DNA of 57,209 nt from an uncultured Roseobacter sp. (GTDB taxonomy: Bacteria > Pseudomonadota > Alphaproteobacteria > Rhodobacterales > Rhodobacteraceae), in NCBI RefSeq assembly GCF_947499265.1, contig NZ_CANMNK010000014.1, positions 1 through 57,209 on the forward strand. The letters run 5' to 3'. The position numbers and the translations under genes are program-made. Within the stretch, counting starts at the first letter, position 1. Each line of letters begins with the position of its first letter. Of this stretch, positions 18,965-27,396 are shown piece by piece. Below the pieces are notes generated by a model. That model searched no databases, was not told the DNA's origin, and saw nothing but the letters and a program-made list of their open reading frames with translations.

Positions 18965-19846
18965 ATGTTTGGCCCGCGACGCCTTTTGCCATCGATCCCG
19001 TCACTTCTGGCGTTGGAAGCCGTTGACCGGCTGGGAAGTGCGACAGCGGCCGCAGAAGAAATGTCGCTAACACACAGCGCCGTCAGCCGTCAGATCAAGG
19101 TGCTGGAGGGCCAGATCGGCATGCGTCTTGTCACGCGGGAGGGTGCACGGCTGAAACTGACGCCCGCCGCGCGGGACTACTGCGAAAGGGTACGGATCAT
19201 CCTCGGCGATCTATCACAAAGCACGCTCACCCTGCGCGCCAACCCCTCGGGTGGCAGCCTCAACCTGGCGATCCTACCCGCATTTGGGGTGCATTGGCTG
19301 GCCCCACGCCTGAAATCCTTCGCAGTCGATCATCCCGAAGTAACGGTCAATCTGTCGACCCGCCTGGTGCCCTTCGACTTTGCACAGGAACGGCTTGACG
19401 CAGCACTGCATTACGGTGCGCGCGACTGGCGCGGCGTGAACTATCTCCCCCTTGCCGATGAGCATGTTCTGCCGGTCTGTGCGCCGGGGTATCTGAATGC
19501 GAAACCCCTTGGCCCCGCGGATTTGGCGCAGTACCCCCTGCTCCATCTCGCAACACGGCCAAATGCCTGGGAGGATTGGTTTCGCGCGCAGGGCGTGGAC
19601 ACCGGCAGCCTGCCGGGCATGCTGATCGACCAGTTTTCGACCATTGCACAGGCGGCGATCCATGGCATGGGCATTGCCTTGCTTCCTGATTATCTCGCAC
19701 AGGCAGAGATTGGGCGCGGCAGGCTTGTGTCTGCCTGGGGCACACCCACCCTGACGGCCGGGCACTACTATCTGGTCTGGCCCGAGGAAAGCCCGACGAA
19801 ACCACAGGTGGCGCATCTTGTTGAATGGCTGCAGGGGGTCGTCTAG
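18965..19846 (+). CDS. LysR-family transcriptional regulator (GcvA-like)
   Basis: A 293-residue LysR regulator. The N-terminal winged helix has ALEAVDRLGSATAAAEEMSLTHSAVSRQIKVLE, and the C-terminal effector domain has the GIALLPDYL signature of the GcvA/AmpR side of the family. ATG 18965 follows the ribosome site ggaggg. It is divergent from the fused E1 gene, with 170 bases between starts, so it most likely controls the E1-acyltransferase operon and itself from that gap. No clear T-N11-A box could be fixed by eye. Confidence 0.9.
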   Translation: MFGPRRLLPSIPSLLALEAVDRLGSATAAAEEMSLTHSAVSRQIKVLEGQIGMRLVTREGARLKLTPAARDYCERVRIILGDLSQSTLTLRANPSGGSLNLAILPAFGVHWLAPRLKSFAVDHPEVTVNLSTRLVPFDFAQERLDAALHYGARDWRGVNYLPLADEHVLPVCAPGYLNAKPLGPADLAQYPLLHLATRPNAWEDWFRAQGVDTGSLPGMLIDQFSTIAQAAIHGMGIALLPDYLAQAEIGRGRLVSAWGTPTLTAGHYYLVWPEESPTKPQVAHLVEWLQGVV

Positions 19847-20027
19847 GCCAGACGCCTCTCAGCCAAACCAAGGCGCACGTTGACCACCAGCCAATTTGAC
19901 GATTCGCCGCAGTGGCGGTGACGCCTGAAAACCGCCCCTCGCACATTGCTGCGGCGCCGCGATATTCGACGCACAGCCCCTCACGCAGCAGATCAGGTCC
20001 AGATATCGAGCGAAAATCTTCCGGTCT

Positions 20028-20039
20028 GGAAAATTTTCC
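20028..20039. promoter_or_regulatory. 12-bp perfect palindrome upstream of the iron-binding-protein gene
   Basis: GGAAAATTTTCC is a perfect palindrome 81 bases before the start at 20120, in an AT-rich leader. A second inverted pair, TTAG and CTAA around 20092-20109, flanks the region just before the ribosome site and resembles a loosely spaced Irr box. Both are candidates for iron control; neither is a full match to a known consensus. Confidence 0.35.
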
Positions 20040-20119
20040 GACAAAAATACTCAGGAAGCTTGATTTTCTGCCGCGAAAAGTATCTGACTATTTTAGTAAC
20101 CAATTCTAAGGGGGCTTTC

Positions 20120-21148
20120 ATGCCACGTACCTCCCGGGTCATTGCCGCATCGCTGGCCGCGATCGCCCTGGCATGTGGACCAACAATTGCCGCCGCCACC
20201 GGGGAGTTGAACCTCTATTCCTCACGGCATTACGACACGGATGAGCGGTTGTACTCAGACTTCACCGAAGCGACCGGGATCACAATCAACCGCATCGAAG
20301 GCAAAGCCGACGAATTGATCGCACGGATGGAGGCCGAAGGCGTCAATAGCCCGGCGGATGTCCTTCTGACCGTCGATACGTCGCGGCTCGAACGCGCCAA
20401 GACTGCGGGCGTTCTGCAACAGATTGACAGCGCAGTTCTGGAAACCCGCGTCCCTGCCAATCTGCAAGACGAAGACAATCAGTGGTTCGGGTTCTCGCAA
20501 CGTGCCCGCATCATCTTTTACGACAAAGCCGACGTGGCGGAGCCGCCGATGTCCTACGTCGATCTGGCAGATCCCAAGTACGCCGGGCAGGTGTGCCATC
20601 GATCATCCACCAATGTTTATTCGCAAACGCTGTTGGCTGCCGTGATCGAAAACTTCGGTGTGGAAGCGGCGAAGTCCTGGGCGCAGGGCGTTGTCGATAA
20701 TTTCGCACGCACGCCGCAGGGCGGCGATACCGATCAGCTGCGCGGTCTGGTCTCGGGGGAGTGCGATATCTCGATCTCCAACACATATTACTTTGCGCGG
20801 GCGCTGCGCAAAGACGTCAGCGATCTGTCCAGTGACATCGATAAAATCGGCTGGGTCTTTCCCGCACAAAACGCCGAGGGCGCGCATGTCAACCTGTCGG
20901 GCGGTGGCGTGGCCAAACACGCGCCGAATCGGGACAACGCCATCCTGTTCATGGAATATCTGACCAGCGATCAGGCGCAGCAGTATTTCTCCGCCGGCAA
21001 TGACGAATACCCCGCCGTGCCCGGTGTCGCCATCAGCGCTTCGGTGGCGAAACTTGGCCTTTTCAAAGCGGACACGGCGGATCTGTCGAAAGTCGCAAAG
21101 AATGTGCCAGAGGCCCAGAAAATATTCATCGACGTTGGCTGGGACTGA
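20120..21148 (+). CDS. Fe(III) ABC transporter substrate-binding protein (FbpA/FutA-like)
   Basis: A 342-residue periplasmic iron-binding protein with a signal peptide ending near AAATG. The mature start GELNLYSSRHYDTDERLY and the tyrosine pair in ISNTYYFARAL are typical of the FbpA/FutA group, where Tyr side chains bind Fe(III). ATG 20120 follows aaggggg; an open frame upstream from 19946 lacks a signal and is not used. No permease or ATPase gene of an Fe(III) transporter is nearby, so it is an orphan that must use a chromosomal transporter or act as an iron scavenger. The next genes (small ORF, HemP, imelysin) are also iron-related. Confidence 0.9.
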   Translation: MPRTSRVIAASLAAIALACGPTIAAATGELNLYSSRHYDTDERLYSDFTEATGITINRIEGKADELIARMEAEGVNSPADVLLTVDTSRLERAKTAGVLQQIDSAVLETRVPANLQDEDNQWFGFSQRARIIFYDKADVAEPPMSYVDLADPKYAGQVCHRSSTNVYSQTLLAAVIENFGVEAAKSWAQGVVDNFARTPQGGDTDQLRGLVSGECDISISNTYYFARALRKDVSDLSSDIDKIGWVFPAQNAEGAHVNLSGGGVAKHAPNRDNAILFMEYLTSDQAQQYFSAGNDEYPAVPGVAISASVAKLGLFKADTADLSKVAKNVPEAQKIFIDVGWD

Positions 21149-21260
21149 ACATCCGCCCAACGCGCACACGAACCGAAACATCCAGAAGACCAAGCCCATT
21201 CTGTCTTCCCAGCCACCCAACAAGGGGCAGCCCGGAACACGCCAAAACCCGGAGGCAAAG

Positions 21261-21401
21261 ATGACGAAGAACAAGAAAACAGATGACCAGAAACGAAACG
21301 CCTGCTGCCGGAGAGAGATAATGCAAGCCGCAATGATGGGTCTCGTGGAGACAGAGATCGCGCTTGAACATGTCTTTGACCGGTTGGGCCGAGGACTATG
21401 A
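21261..21401 (+). CDS. Small hypothetical protein upstream of HemP, 46 residues
   Basis: A short frame with a strong ribosome site (ggagg, 6 bases before ATG). It encodes a basic N-terminus with a CC pair (NACCR) and a helical C-terminus. Its stop TGA overlaps the tandem ATGs of the HemP gene, so the two should be translated together. I recognise no family. The good ribosome site and the overlap are the only support that it is real. Confidence 0.6.
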   Translation: MTKNKKTDDQKRNACCRREIMQAAMMGLVETEIALEHVFDRLGRGL

Positions 21402-21577
21402 TGGCCTTGACACAAACCCCGCCCAAAGCCATCCAGACCACCCCGGAAACGGAAAACCTGCCTGCCTACAACGCACGTGAAATCGTTGGCAAAGGCACGC
21501 AGGCCCGCCTCGTTCTGGATGGTCAGACCTATTTCCTGCGCATCACCCGCGCCGGCAAGCTGATCCTCACAAAATGA
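21401..21577 (+). CDS. hemP: Hemin uptake protein HemP
   Basis: A 58-residue protein ending in GQTYFLRITRAGKLILTK, the clear signature of the HemP/HmuP family, with ARLVLDGQ before it. The family is small, iron-controlled, and in some bacteria promotes transcription of haem-uptake genes. ATG 21401 has gagg at a better distance than the ATG at 21398. The stop overlaps the next gene in ATGA. No haem receptor or haem ABC transporter is on this plasmid. Confidence 0.88.
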   Translation: MALTQTPPKAIQTTPETENLPAYNAREIVGKGTQARLVLDGQTYFLRITRAGKLILTK

Positions 21578-22056
21578 CGCCGGAACTGAACAAACGGGGC
21601 GGGGTCACCATTGGCAGCCTGTCCACCCTATGCCCTTGGGAAGCCTTGCTGGTCCGCGAATTGCGGCTGTGGTGCGCCGGGCCCTCCGGCCAGGCAGCGG
21701 TATGGCGTGACTACGCGTCGCATCTGTCCTCGGAGATGGCGGCGCAGGAAATTCGGGTGTTCGGCGATCTGATCACCCTGCTGTCGCGCAACGCACGCAG
21801 ACCGTTGGTGCATCATTGCGTGGACTGCGACTGCCTCGGCGCTGATGAAGGCGTTTTCCTGCACATCGTAGGCGCCGCCAGCGAGGGAGATCTGGGGGAC
21901 GCCGCGATGCTGGCGGGCCTCGTGGTTTTGCCCGCACATGCCGAACATGTTGCGCTGCTTGCCGCACAGGTGGGCACCGTCACACGCCGCATCAGCCGGT
22001 CCGCCGCGAAACACAAAAAACCCGGTGACGCGACAAATGTCGTCCGGCTTCACTGA
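21574..22056 (+). CDS. Hypothetical protein in the HemP-imelysin operon
   Basis: A 160-residue, soluble-looking helical protein with no signal peptide. A cysteine/histidine cluster HHCVDCDCLGADEG at residues 80-93 could bind a metal or a cluster, and the C-terminus is basic. The start overlaps the HemP stop in ATGA and the next gene, an imelysin, starts 29 bases after the stop, so it belongs to the iron operon. I do not recognise the family. Confidence 0.75.
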   Translation: MTPELNKRGGVTIGSLSTLCPWEALLVRELRLWCAGPSGQAAVWRDYASHLSSEMAAQEIRVFGDLITLLSRNARRPLVHHCVDCDCLGADEGVFLHIVGAASEGDLGDAAMLAGLVVLPAHAEHVALLAAQVGTVTRRISRSAAKHKKPGDATNVVRLH

Positions 22057-22085
22057 CCCGAATTCAATCTAGAGGAAAGCCAACC

Positions 22086-23345
22086 ATGAAATTCAGACTA
22101 TCAGCCATCCTGGGCACCGTTGCGGTCATCGCCAGCCCGGCCTATGCGGACAAGGCCGCGGTGCTGGACAATTACGCCAACATTGCGCTGGCCAAATACA
22201 GCGACAGCCTGACAACGGCGCAGGCCTTGCAATCTGCAGTGACCGCGCTGGTCGAGGCGCCTTCCGCCGAGGCGCTCCAGACCGCAAAACAGGCCTGGAT
22301 CAGCGCCCGCGTGCCCTATCAACAGACCGAGGTCTACCGTTTTGGCAACGCGATTGTCGACGATTGGGAAGGCAAGGTGAACGCCTGGCCGCTCGACGAG
22401 GGCCTGATCGATTATGTGGATGCCTCCTATGGCGGCGCCACGGATGAAAACGAATATGCCGTGCTGAACGTGATCGCCAATCCCAGCTTTACATTGTCCG
22501 GCGAAACGGTGGATGCGGGCGAGATCACCCCTGCCCTGCTCGAAGGTGAGCTGCACGAAGCCGATGAGGTCGAAAGCAATGTGGCGACCGGCTATCACGC
22601 CATCGAATTTCTGCTCTGGGGTCAGGATCTGAACGGCCACGGCGCAGGCGCGGGTGCGCGTCCCTGGACAGACTATGCCATGGGCGATGCCTGCACCGGC
22701 GGGAACTGCGACCGCCGCGGCGACTATCTGAAAGCGGCCACGGATCTTCTGGTTTCGGACCTTGAATGGATGGTCACGCAATGGCAGGACGGCGGCGAAG
22801 CCCGCGCCCAACTCATCGCAGACGAAACTGCCGGGATTTCCACGATCCTGACGGGCATGGGTTCGCTCAGCTACGGTGAGCAGGCAGGCGAGCGCATGAA
22901 GCTCGGCGTTCTGCTGAACGATCCCGAAGAAGAGCACGATTGCTTCTCCGACAACACCCACAACAGCCATTTCTACGACGCGCTTGGCATTCGCAACGTC
23001 TATCTGGGCAGCTATACGGCGATTGATGGCACCGTGGTGTCGGGTCCCTCGCTGGCCGCGCTTGTTGCCGAAGCAGACAGCGCCGTCGACGCCGAATTGC
23101 GCGCGAAACTGGACGCGACCATGTTGGAAATGTCGCAGATGAAGACCGCAGCAGAAGCCGGTTTTGCCTACGATATGATGCTGGAGCGCGGCAATGAAAA
23201 AGGCGAGGCGCTGATCATGGGGGCCGTCGATGCTCTGGTGGATCAGACCCGTTCCATTGAGCGGGCCGTTGCGGCCCTTGGGGTCGATCAGATTGCCTTC
23301 GAAGGGTCCGACAGCCTGGATGATCCCAACGCCGTTTTCCAATAA
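22086..23345 (+). CDS. Imelysin-family iron-regulated lipoprotein-like/periplasmic protein (M75)
   Basis: A 419-residue imelysin (M75, IrpA/EfeO-like) protein with signal peptide (cleavage after SPAYA). The family motif GxHxxE is intact as G169-Y-H171-A-I-E174, a presumed metal site. Family members are periplasmic or surface iron-binding proteins of iron uptake. It has a good ribosome site (gagga) and ends before a long stem-loop region. With the Fe(III)-binding protein and HemP upstream it forms a plus-strand iron operon. Confidence 0.92.
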   Translation: MKFRLSAILGTVAVIASPAYADKAAVLDNYANIALAKYSDSLTTAQALQSAVTALVEAPSAEALQTAKQAWISARVPYQQTEVYRFGNAIVDDWEGKVNAWPLDEGLIDYVDASYGGATDENEYAVLNVIANPSFTLSGETVDAGEITPALLEGELHEADEVESNVATGYHAIEFLLWGQDLNGHGAGAGARPWTDYAMGDACTGGNCDRRGDYLKAATDLLVSDLEWMVTQWQDGGEARAQLIADETAGISTILTGMGSLSYGEQAGERMKLGVLLNDPEEEHDCFSDNTHNSHFYDALGIRNVYLGSYTAIDGTVVSGPSLAALVAEADSAVDAELRAKLDATMLEMSQMKTAAEAGFAYDMMLERGNEKGEALIMGAVDALVDQTRSIERAVAALGVDQIAFEGSDSLDDPNAVFQ

Positions 23346-23410
23346 CGGTTTTGCGCAGGGTGTTCTTCTCCCCTTAAATCTCTGCGCAAACCACCTATTT
23401 GGGTGGTGCC

Positions 23411-23444
23411 ACGCGCCGGTCTCTGATCGCTTCGACCGGCGCGT
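23411..23444 (+). terminator. Stem-loop after imelysin gene, probable terminator
   Basis: A perfect 10-bp stem ACGCGCCGGT / ACCGGCGCGT with a 14-base loop, followed by only three T. It is preceded by two other inverted repeats, at 23347-23392 and around CCACC/GGGTGG. The T tract is weak, so termination is likely but not certain. Confidence 0.6.
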
Positions 23445-23500
23445 GTTTAACGATCAAATGACTGTCCCCCGCCAGCATCTGCAGCAGCAAGGTTCATCTC

Positions 23501-23746
23501 ATGCCCAAGACGCCCAGCCCCTGTATTGACGTGTGCAAATACAAACGTCAGGGCCATTGCATCGGGTGTTCCATGACCAAAACGCAGAAATCCATGTTCA
23601 AAGCGTTGAAGAAAGACAGCCACCGCACCGCATTTGTGCAGATGTTGACGGCGCAACAGGACCAGCTGGGCGCATTCAAGCATTGGCAGAAAGCTTACCG
23701 CAAAAAGCTGACGAAACGAAAAATCGCGGCAGAGGATATTCTCTAA
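23501..23746 (+). CDS. DUF1289 family small cysteine protein
   Basis: An 81-residue basic protein with four cysteines in the DUF1289 pattern (PCIDVC, then CIGCS). The family normally has Cys-x3-Cys and Cys-x2-Cys and may bind a metal; its function is unknown. The C-terminal half, rich in Lys, is longer than in many members. The gene stands alone after a likely terminator and converges with dps. Confidence 0.75.
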   Translation: MPKTPSPCIDVCKYKRQGHCIGCSMTKTQKSMFKALKKDSHRTAFVQMLTAQQDQLGAFKHWQKAYRKKLTKRKIAAEDIL

Positions 23747-23776
23747 CCGCGATCTTTATCGGTCTGGGACCGGCGT

Positions 23777-24247
23777 CTAGCTCAGATGTGCCCGCAGGAA
23801 CCAGGCAAATTTCTCATGCTCCTGTCCGCGCGCAATACACAGATCTTCGGTCAGCGTGTCGCCATGGGAGGCCGCCAGCTCACCGGCACCGGCGAGCGTG
23901 CTGGCCAGCGTGACCTGCGCGTCCATCATCATGCGGATCATTTCCTGATCACTGGCGTGACCATCGTGTTCTTTGATCTTTGAGCGCTTGAGCATACCCG
24001 CCAGCGTGCCTTCGGCGTGTGCGTCAATGGCCCGAACACGCTCCGCAAGATCATCCTGCGCGACAAAATGGTCTTCATAGATTTTCTGGAAGAGATCGTG
24101 CAGCGGGCCAAATGCCATGCCCTTTACGTTCCAATGAAAATTTTGTGCCAGCATCGTCGTCACTGCGGTTTCGGCAACGGACTGGTTCAAAGCGTCGGCA
24201 ATTTGTGTTTTAGCATCTGGTGTCAATGCGGCTGCAGTCTGCGTCAT
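23777..24247 (-). CDS. dps: Dps-like ferritin (DNA-binding protein from starved cells)
   Basis: A 156-residue ferritin-like protein. The dodecamer ferroxidase residues are visible: His38 in NFHWNVKG, His50, and Asp/Glu in QDDLAERVRAID. It oxidises Fe(II) with peroxide and stores iron. ATG 24247 has gggaga before it; an in-frame ATG at 24316 is less likely. A perfect Irr-type box lies 100 bases upstream of the start, so iron control is strongly suggested. Confidence 0.9.
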   Translation of the reverse strand: MTQTAAALTPDAKTQIADALNQSVAETAVTTMLAQNFHWNVKGMAFGPLHDLFQKIYEDHFVAQDDLAERVRAIDAHAEGTLAGMLKRSKIKEHDGHASDQEMIRMMMDAQVTLASTLAGAGELAASHGDTLTEDLCIARGQEHEKFAWFLRAHLS

Positions 24248-24346
24248 CTGCGCTCTCCCTCGATCTATTGGATGTCGGCTGGCTGGCGAAGTGCTGGCTG
24301 GCTGTGACCGAAACATAGTGCCTGATCACGGCTTGCCAAGCCTTTT

Positions 24347-24361
24347 TTAGAATTATTCTAA
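24347..24361. promoter_or_regulatory. Irr-type iron control element (ICE box)
   Basis: TTAGAATTATTCTAA matches the known alphaproteobacterial Irr box (TTAGAA-N3-TTCTAA) without mismatch. It lies 100 bases before the dps start and overlaps the stop codon of the minus-strand gene 24358-24798. Irr represses iron storage genes under iron limitation in this class. Confidence 0.8.
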
Positions 24362-24798
24362 TTCGGAGTGAATTGCTCGGAAATACGCGCCAGCAAAAAT
24401 CCGATGTAACGCCGATCATGCGCTGCGACGCGGGACCGCAACAAAAAGGTCAGGCTGGTGGCATCGGCGGTGCTGATCGCCCGCAAACACTGCATGAGCC
24501 AGGCCTCGTCGAATGATAATTCCGCCACACCCGGCCGATACCAGACAACGGATTTGTTCAGCGCCGACCCAAGGCATTTGACAAGCGTGGCAACAAACGT
24601 GCGCTTGGCGTCCTCGCCGTCCAATGACAACAGCGCACAGGCCTCGAAAAGGTCCGTTCGGGCCGCTGCCCTGCACCCCAGCGCGGTCATCCGCAAATGG
24701 GTCAGAACCTCGCGCGCGCTGATATCCAGGACCGGCGGCGTACCCTTCTGCTCAGCAGGAAATACCGAAGCGGGGGTCTGTTGCGTGATGGGCATCAT
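24358..24798 (-). CDS. Hypothetical protein upstream of dps
   Basis: A 146-residue, probably cytosolic, mostly helical protein. I recognise no family. Two adjacent ATGs (24798 and 24795) are possible starts, without a strong ribosome site. It is divergent from the DUF1111 gene and points towards dps, and its stop lies inside the Irr box. Four Cys are spread over the sequence with no pattern. It is probably part of the iron block by position only. Confidence 0.65.
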   Translation of the reverse strand: MMPITQQTPASVFPAEQKGTPPVLDISAREVLTHLRMTALGCRAAARTDLFEACALLSLDGEDAKRTFVATLVKCLGSALNKSVVWYRPGVAELSFDEAWLMQCLRAISTADATSLTFLLRSRVAAHDRRYIGFLLARISEQFTPN

Positions 24799-24885
24799 GT
24801 CGCAGCTCTTTTTTCGATTGTGACGGGTGGGGGACTCGCCAATGATAATTCCTGAGTATAGTTATAGGGTATATCGGAGAGCGCA

Positions 24886-26415
24886 ATGATTCATAAACAA
24901 AACGTGCGGGCATTTTGTCTATTTGGCGCAGCGATCCTGGTATCACCCGCCTGGGCGACCGACCTGCAGGACCTGCACCTCGACGTCATCCCCCGCACCG
25001 ATGAGGAACGCGCCCGCATCCAGTCCATCATCGCGCCGACCGAGGATTTCACCCAGGCAGAACAGTTCGAAGCGAATGCCGCGGGTGCCGCAACCGTGCG
25101 CCCCACCACCAACTCGAATGCCTTCAGCCAGCCGTCGGGCAACATCTCTTTTGAACGGGAACTGGATTTCAAGGTCGGCAATGGTCTCTTCAAGAAGCTT
25201 TGGGTGTCGTCGCCCTCCTCCACCCTTGCATCTGATGGATTGGGCCCGCTCTATAACGCGCGGTCCTGTCAAAGGTGCCATTTGAAGGACGGGCGCGGCC
25301 ATCCGCCCGAGAACCCGCAGGATACCGCAACCTCCATGCTGGTGCGGATCTCGGTTCCGGCTGACGCATCAGCCATCGCCGAGATCGAAGACTATATTTC
25401 GAGCGCACCCGACCCCGTCTATGGCGGCCAGATACAGGATTTCGGCATTGCCGGACACCCCGCCGAGGCACAGATCAACATCCGCTATACCGAGATGCCC
25501 ATCGAGTTGTCGGAGGGCGAAACAGCATCACTGCGCCAGCCTGTTCTGCAGCTTACGGATCTCGGCTACGGCCCGCTGCATCCCGAGATAATGACCAGTG
25601 CCCGCGTCGCGCCGCAAATGATCGGGCTTGGCCTACTGGACGCGATTTCAGCGGCGGAAATCCTTGCACGGGCAGACCCGCAGGATGCGGATGGCGACGG
25701 GATTTCCGGGCGCGCGAACATCGTCTGGTCCACGGTTTATGACCAGCCGATGCTTGGCCGCTTCGGGGTAAAAGCGGGCATGCCCAGCGTTTGGGAACAA
25801 TCAGCGGGTGCCTTTCATGGCGACATTGGCATTTCGTCCACCTTACACCCAACGGGCTACGGGGACTGCTCGCAAAAGCAATCCAAGTGCCGTACCGCAC
25901 CTGACGGCAATACGCCTGCCCACAACGACGCAGAAATTTCCGACGTTGGCCTGGAACTGGTATCGTTCTATTCGTCCAATCTGGCGGTACCCGCGCGCCG
26001 CGACGTGGATGATCCACAGGTTTTGCAGGGCAAGCAGGTCTTCTATGAGACGGGATGCATCTCCTGTCACACCCCCAAACACGTCACCCACCGGCTGGAC
26101 GGGCAACCGGAGCAAAGTTTTCAGCTGATCTGGCCCTACACCGATATGCTGCTGCATGACATGGGTCCGGGCCTGGCAGACAATCGCCCCGAAGCCCGCG
26201 CCACCGGTCAGGAATGGCGCACACCGCCACTTTGGGGCATCGGCATGACGCAACAAGTGTCCGGACACACCTATTTTCTGCACGACGGGCGCGCCCGCAA
26301 CCTGCTGGAAGCCATCCTCTGGCATGGTGGCGAGGCGGAAGCAGCTAAATCACGTGTCGTCGAGATGCCCAAAGCAGACCGCGACGCCCTCATCCGCTTT
26401 CTGGAGAGCCTATGA
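24886..26415 (+). CDS. Dihaem c-type cytochrome, DUF1111 (thiol oxidoreductase-like)
   Basis: A 509-residue periplasmic protein of the DUF1111 family, with a signal peptide ending in SPAWA and two haem-binding motifs: CQRCH at 128-132 and CISCH at 391-395. The C-terminal HDGRARNLLEAILWHGGEA is a strong family mark, related to dihaem peroxidases. In many marine bacteria it stands between two imelysins and before DUF1513, as here, and is thought to reduce or oxidise iron during uptake. The start of the next gene overlaps its stop in ATGA. Confidence 0.9.
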   Translation: MIHKQNVRAFCLFGAAILVSPAWATDLQDLHLDVIPRTDEERARIQSIIAPTEDFTQAEQFEANAAGAATVRPTTNSNAFSQPSGNISFERELDFKVGNGLFKKLWVSSPSSTLASDGLGPLYNARSCQRCHLKDGRGHPPENPQDTATSMLVRISVPADASAIAEIEDYISSAPDPVYGGQIQDFGIAGHPAEAQINIRYTEMPIELSEGETASLRQPVLQLTDLGYGPLHPEIMTSARVAPQMIGLGLLDAISAAEILARADPQDADGDGISGRANIVWSTVYDQPMLGRFGVKAGMPSVWEQSAGAFHGDIGISSTLHPTGYGDCSQKQSKCRTAPDGNTPAHNDAEISDVGLELVSFYSSNLAVPARRDVDDPQVLQGKQVFYETGCISCHTPKHVTHRLDGQPEQSFQLIWPYTDMLLHDMGPGLADNRPEARATGQEWRTPPLWGIGMTQQVSGHTYFLHDGRARNLLEAILWHGGEAEAAKSRVVEMPKADRDALIRFLESL

Positions 26416-27395
26416 CCCTTCGTAGTGTCACATTTTGCTGCGCCCTCATCCTTGGTAGCCCCGCTTTTGCCGATTTGATCGCGGTGCGCGATAACCACAT
26501 CCTGCCCCGATATGCGGCGTTTGCCGAAGCGGCGGGGGCATTGGAGGCTTCGGCGGAAACAGATTGCACAGCAGCCGCGGTTATGCCCGCGTATCATGCG
26601 GCGTATGACGCCTGGATCGGCGTCAGCCACATCCAGTTTGGACCGATTGAGGCGCACGGCATCGCCTTGTCCCTTTCCTTCTGGCCGGATCCGAAGGACC
26701 GCACTGGCAAAGCGATGACCCGGCTCATCGCCGAAGTGGACCCGGTGGTTGCGGACGCGGAAGCCTTTGCCCAGGTCTCGGTCGCGGCGCAGGGGTTTTC
26801 TGCACTTGAGCGCCTGCTCACCGAGCCGCAGGCAAATGCCGATTATGTGTGTGCCTACACGCAGGCGATTGCAGGGCATATTGCACAAGCCGCGCGCGAC
26901 CTGTCCGCCGACTGGCAAGGTGATTTCGGTGAAATCTTTGTCACCCCCGGCGCGGCAGGCAACACCACCTATCTCAGCCCCGGAGATGCGGATCGCGCGG
27001 TCTATACCTCGCTGTCGACGGCTCTGGAATTTATGCACGATCAGCGGCTAGGCAGACCGCTGGGCACGTTCGACCGACCGCGCCCAAATCGGGCGGAAGC
27101 GCGACGCTCGGGACGCAGCGCCAGACATGTGGTGCTGAGCCTGGAAGCCCTGCAAGAGATGACAAACGCCTTTTCCGAAGCCCCCCTGCCCGAGGTTAAC
27201 AGCGCCTTCACAGCGGCCATTGACCGGGTGCAAGCTCTCGAGGATCCCTCCTTTGCAGGGGTCGCTGTGCCTGCTGAACGGTTCAAGATCGAAGTGTTGC
27301 AACGCAATATCCGCGATCTTCAGGTGTTGATCGCGGATGATATCGGGGCCGCCCTTGGCATCAGCGCTGGTTTTAACGCGCTGGACGGGGACTAA
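26412..27395 (+). CDS. Second imelysin-family protein, motif altered
   Basis: A 327-residue imelysin-like protein with signal peptide (GSPAFA). The equivalent of GxHxxE is G128-F-S130-A-L-E133, so the histidine is replaced by serine. It therefore may not bind metal the same way as the imelysin at 22086. Its place between the dihaem protein and DUF1513 is the usual order of this cluster. The next gene starts one base after the stop, so translation is probably coupled. Confidence 0.88.
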   Translation: MTLRSVTFCCALILGSPAFADLIAVRDNHILPRYAAFAEAAGALEASAETDCTAAAVMPAYHAAYDAWIGVSHIQFGPIEAHGIALSLSFWPDPKDRTGKAMTRLIAEVDPVVADAEAFAQVSVAAQGFSALERLLTEPQANADYVCAYTQAIAGHIAQAARDLSADWQGDFGEIFVTPGAAGNTTYLSPGDADRAVYTSLSTALEFMHDQRLGRPLGTFDRPRPNRAEARRSGRSARHVVLSLEALQEMTNAFSEAPLPEVNSAFTAAIDRVQALEDPSFAGVAVPAERFKIEVLQRNIRDLQVLIADDIGAALGISAGFNALDGD

Positions 27396-27396
27396 G

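Noticed and set aside
20092..20109. Second Irr box before the iron-binding-protein gene
   Set aside because: The TTAG and CTAA arms are two bases too far apart and lack the inner AA/TT match; kept only as a weak note.
22101..23342. Long minus-strand frame opposite the imelysin gene
   Set aside because: Antisense of a well supported gene with a signal peptide and intact motif.
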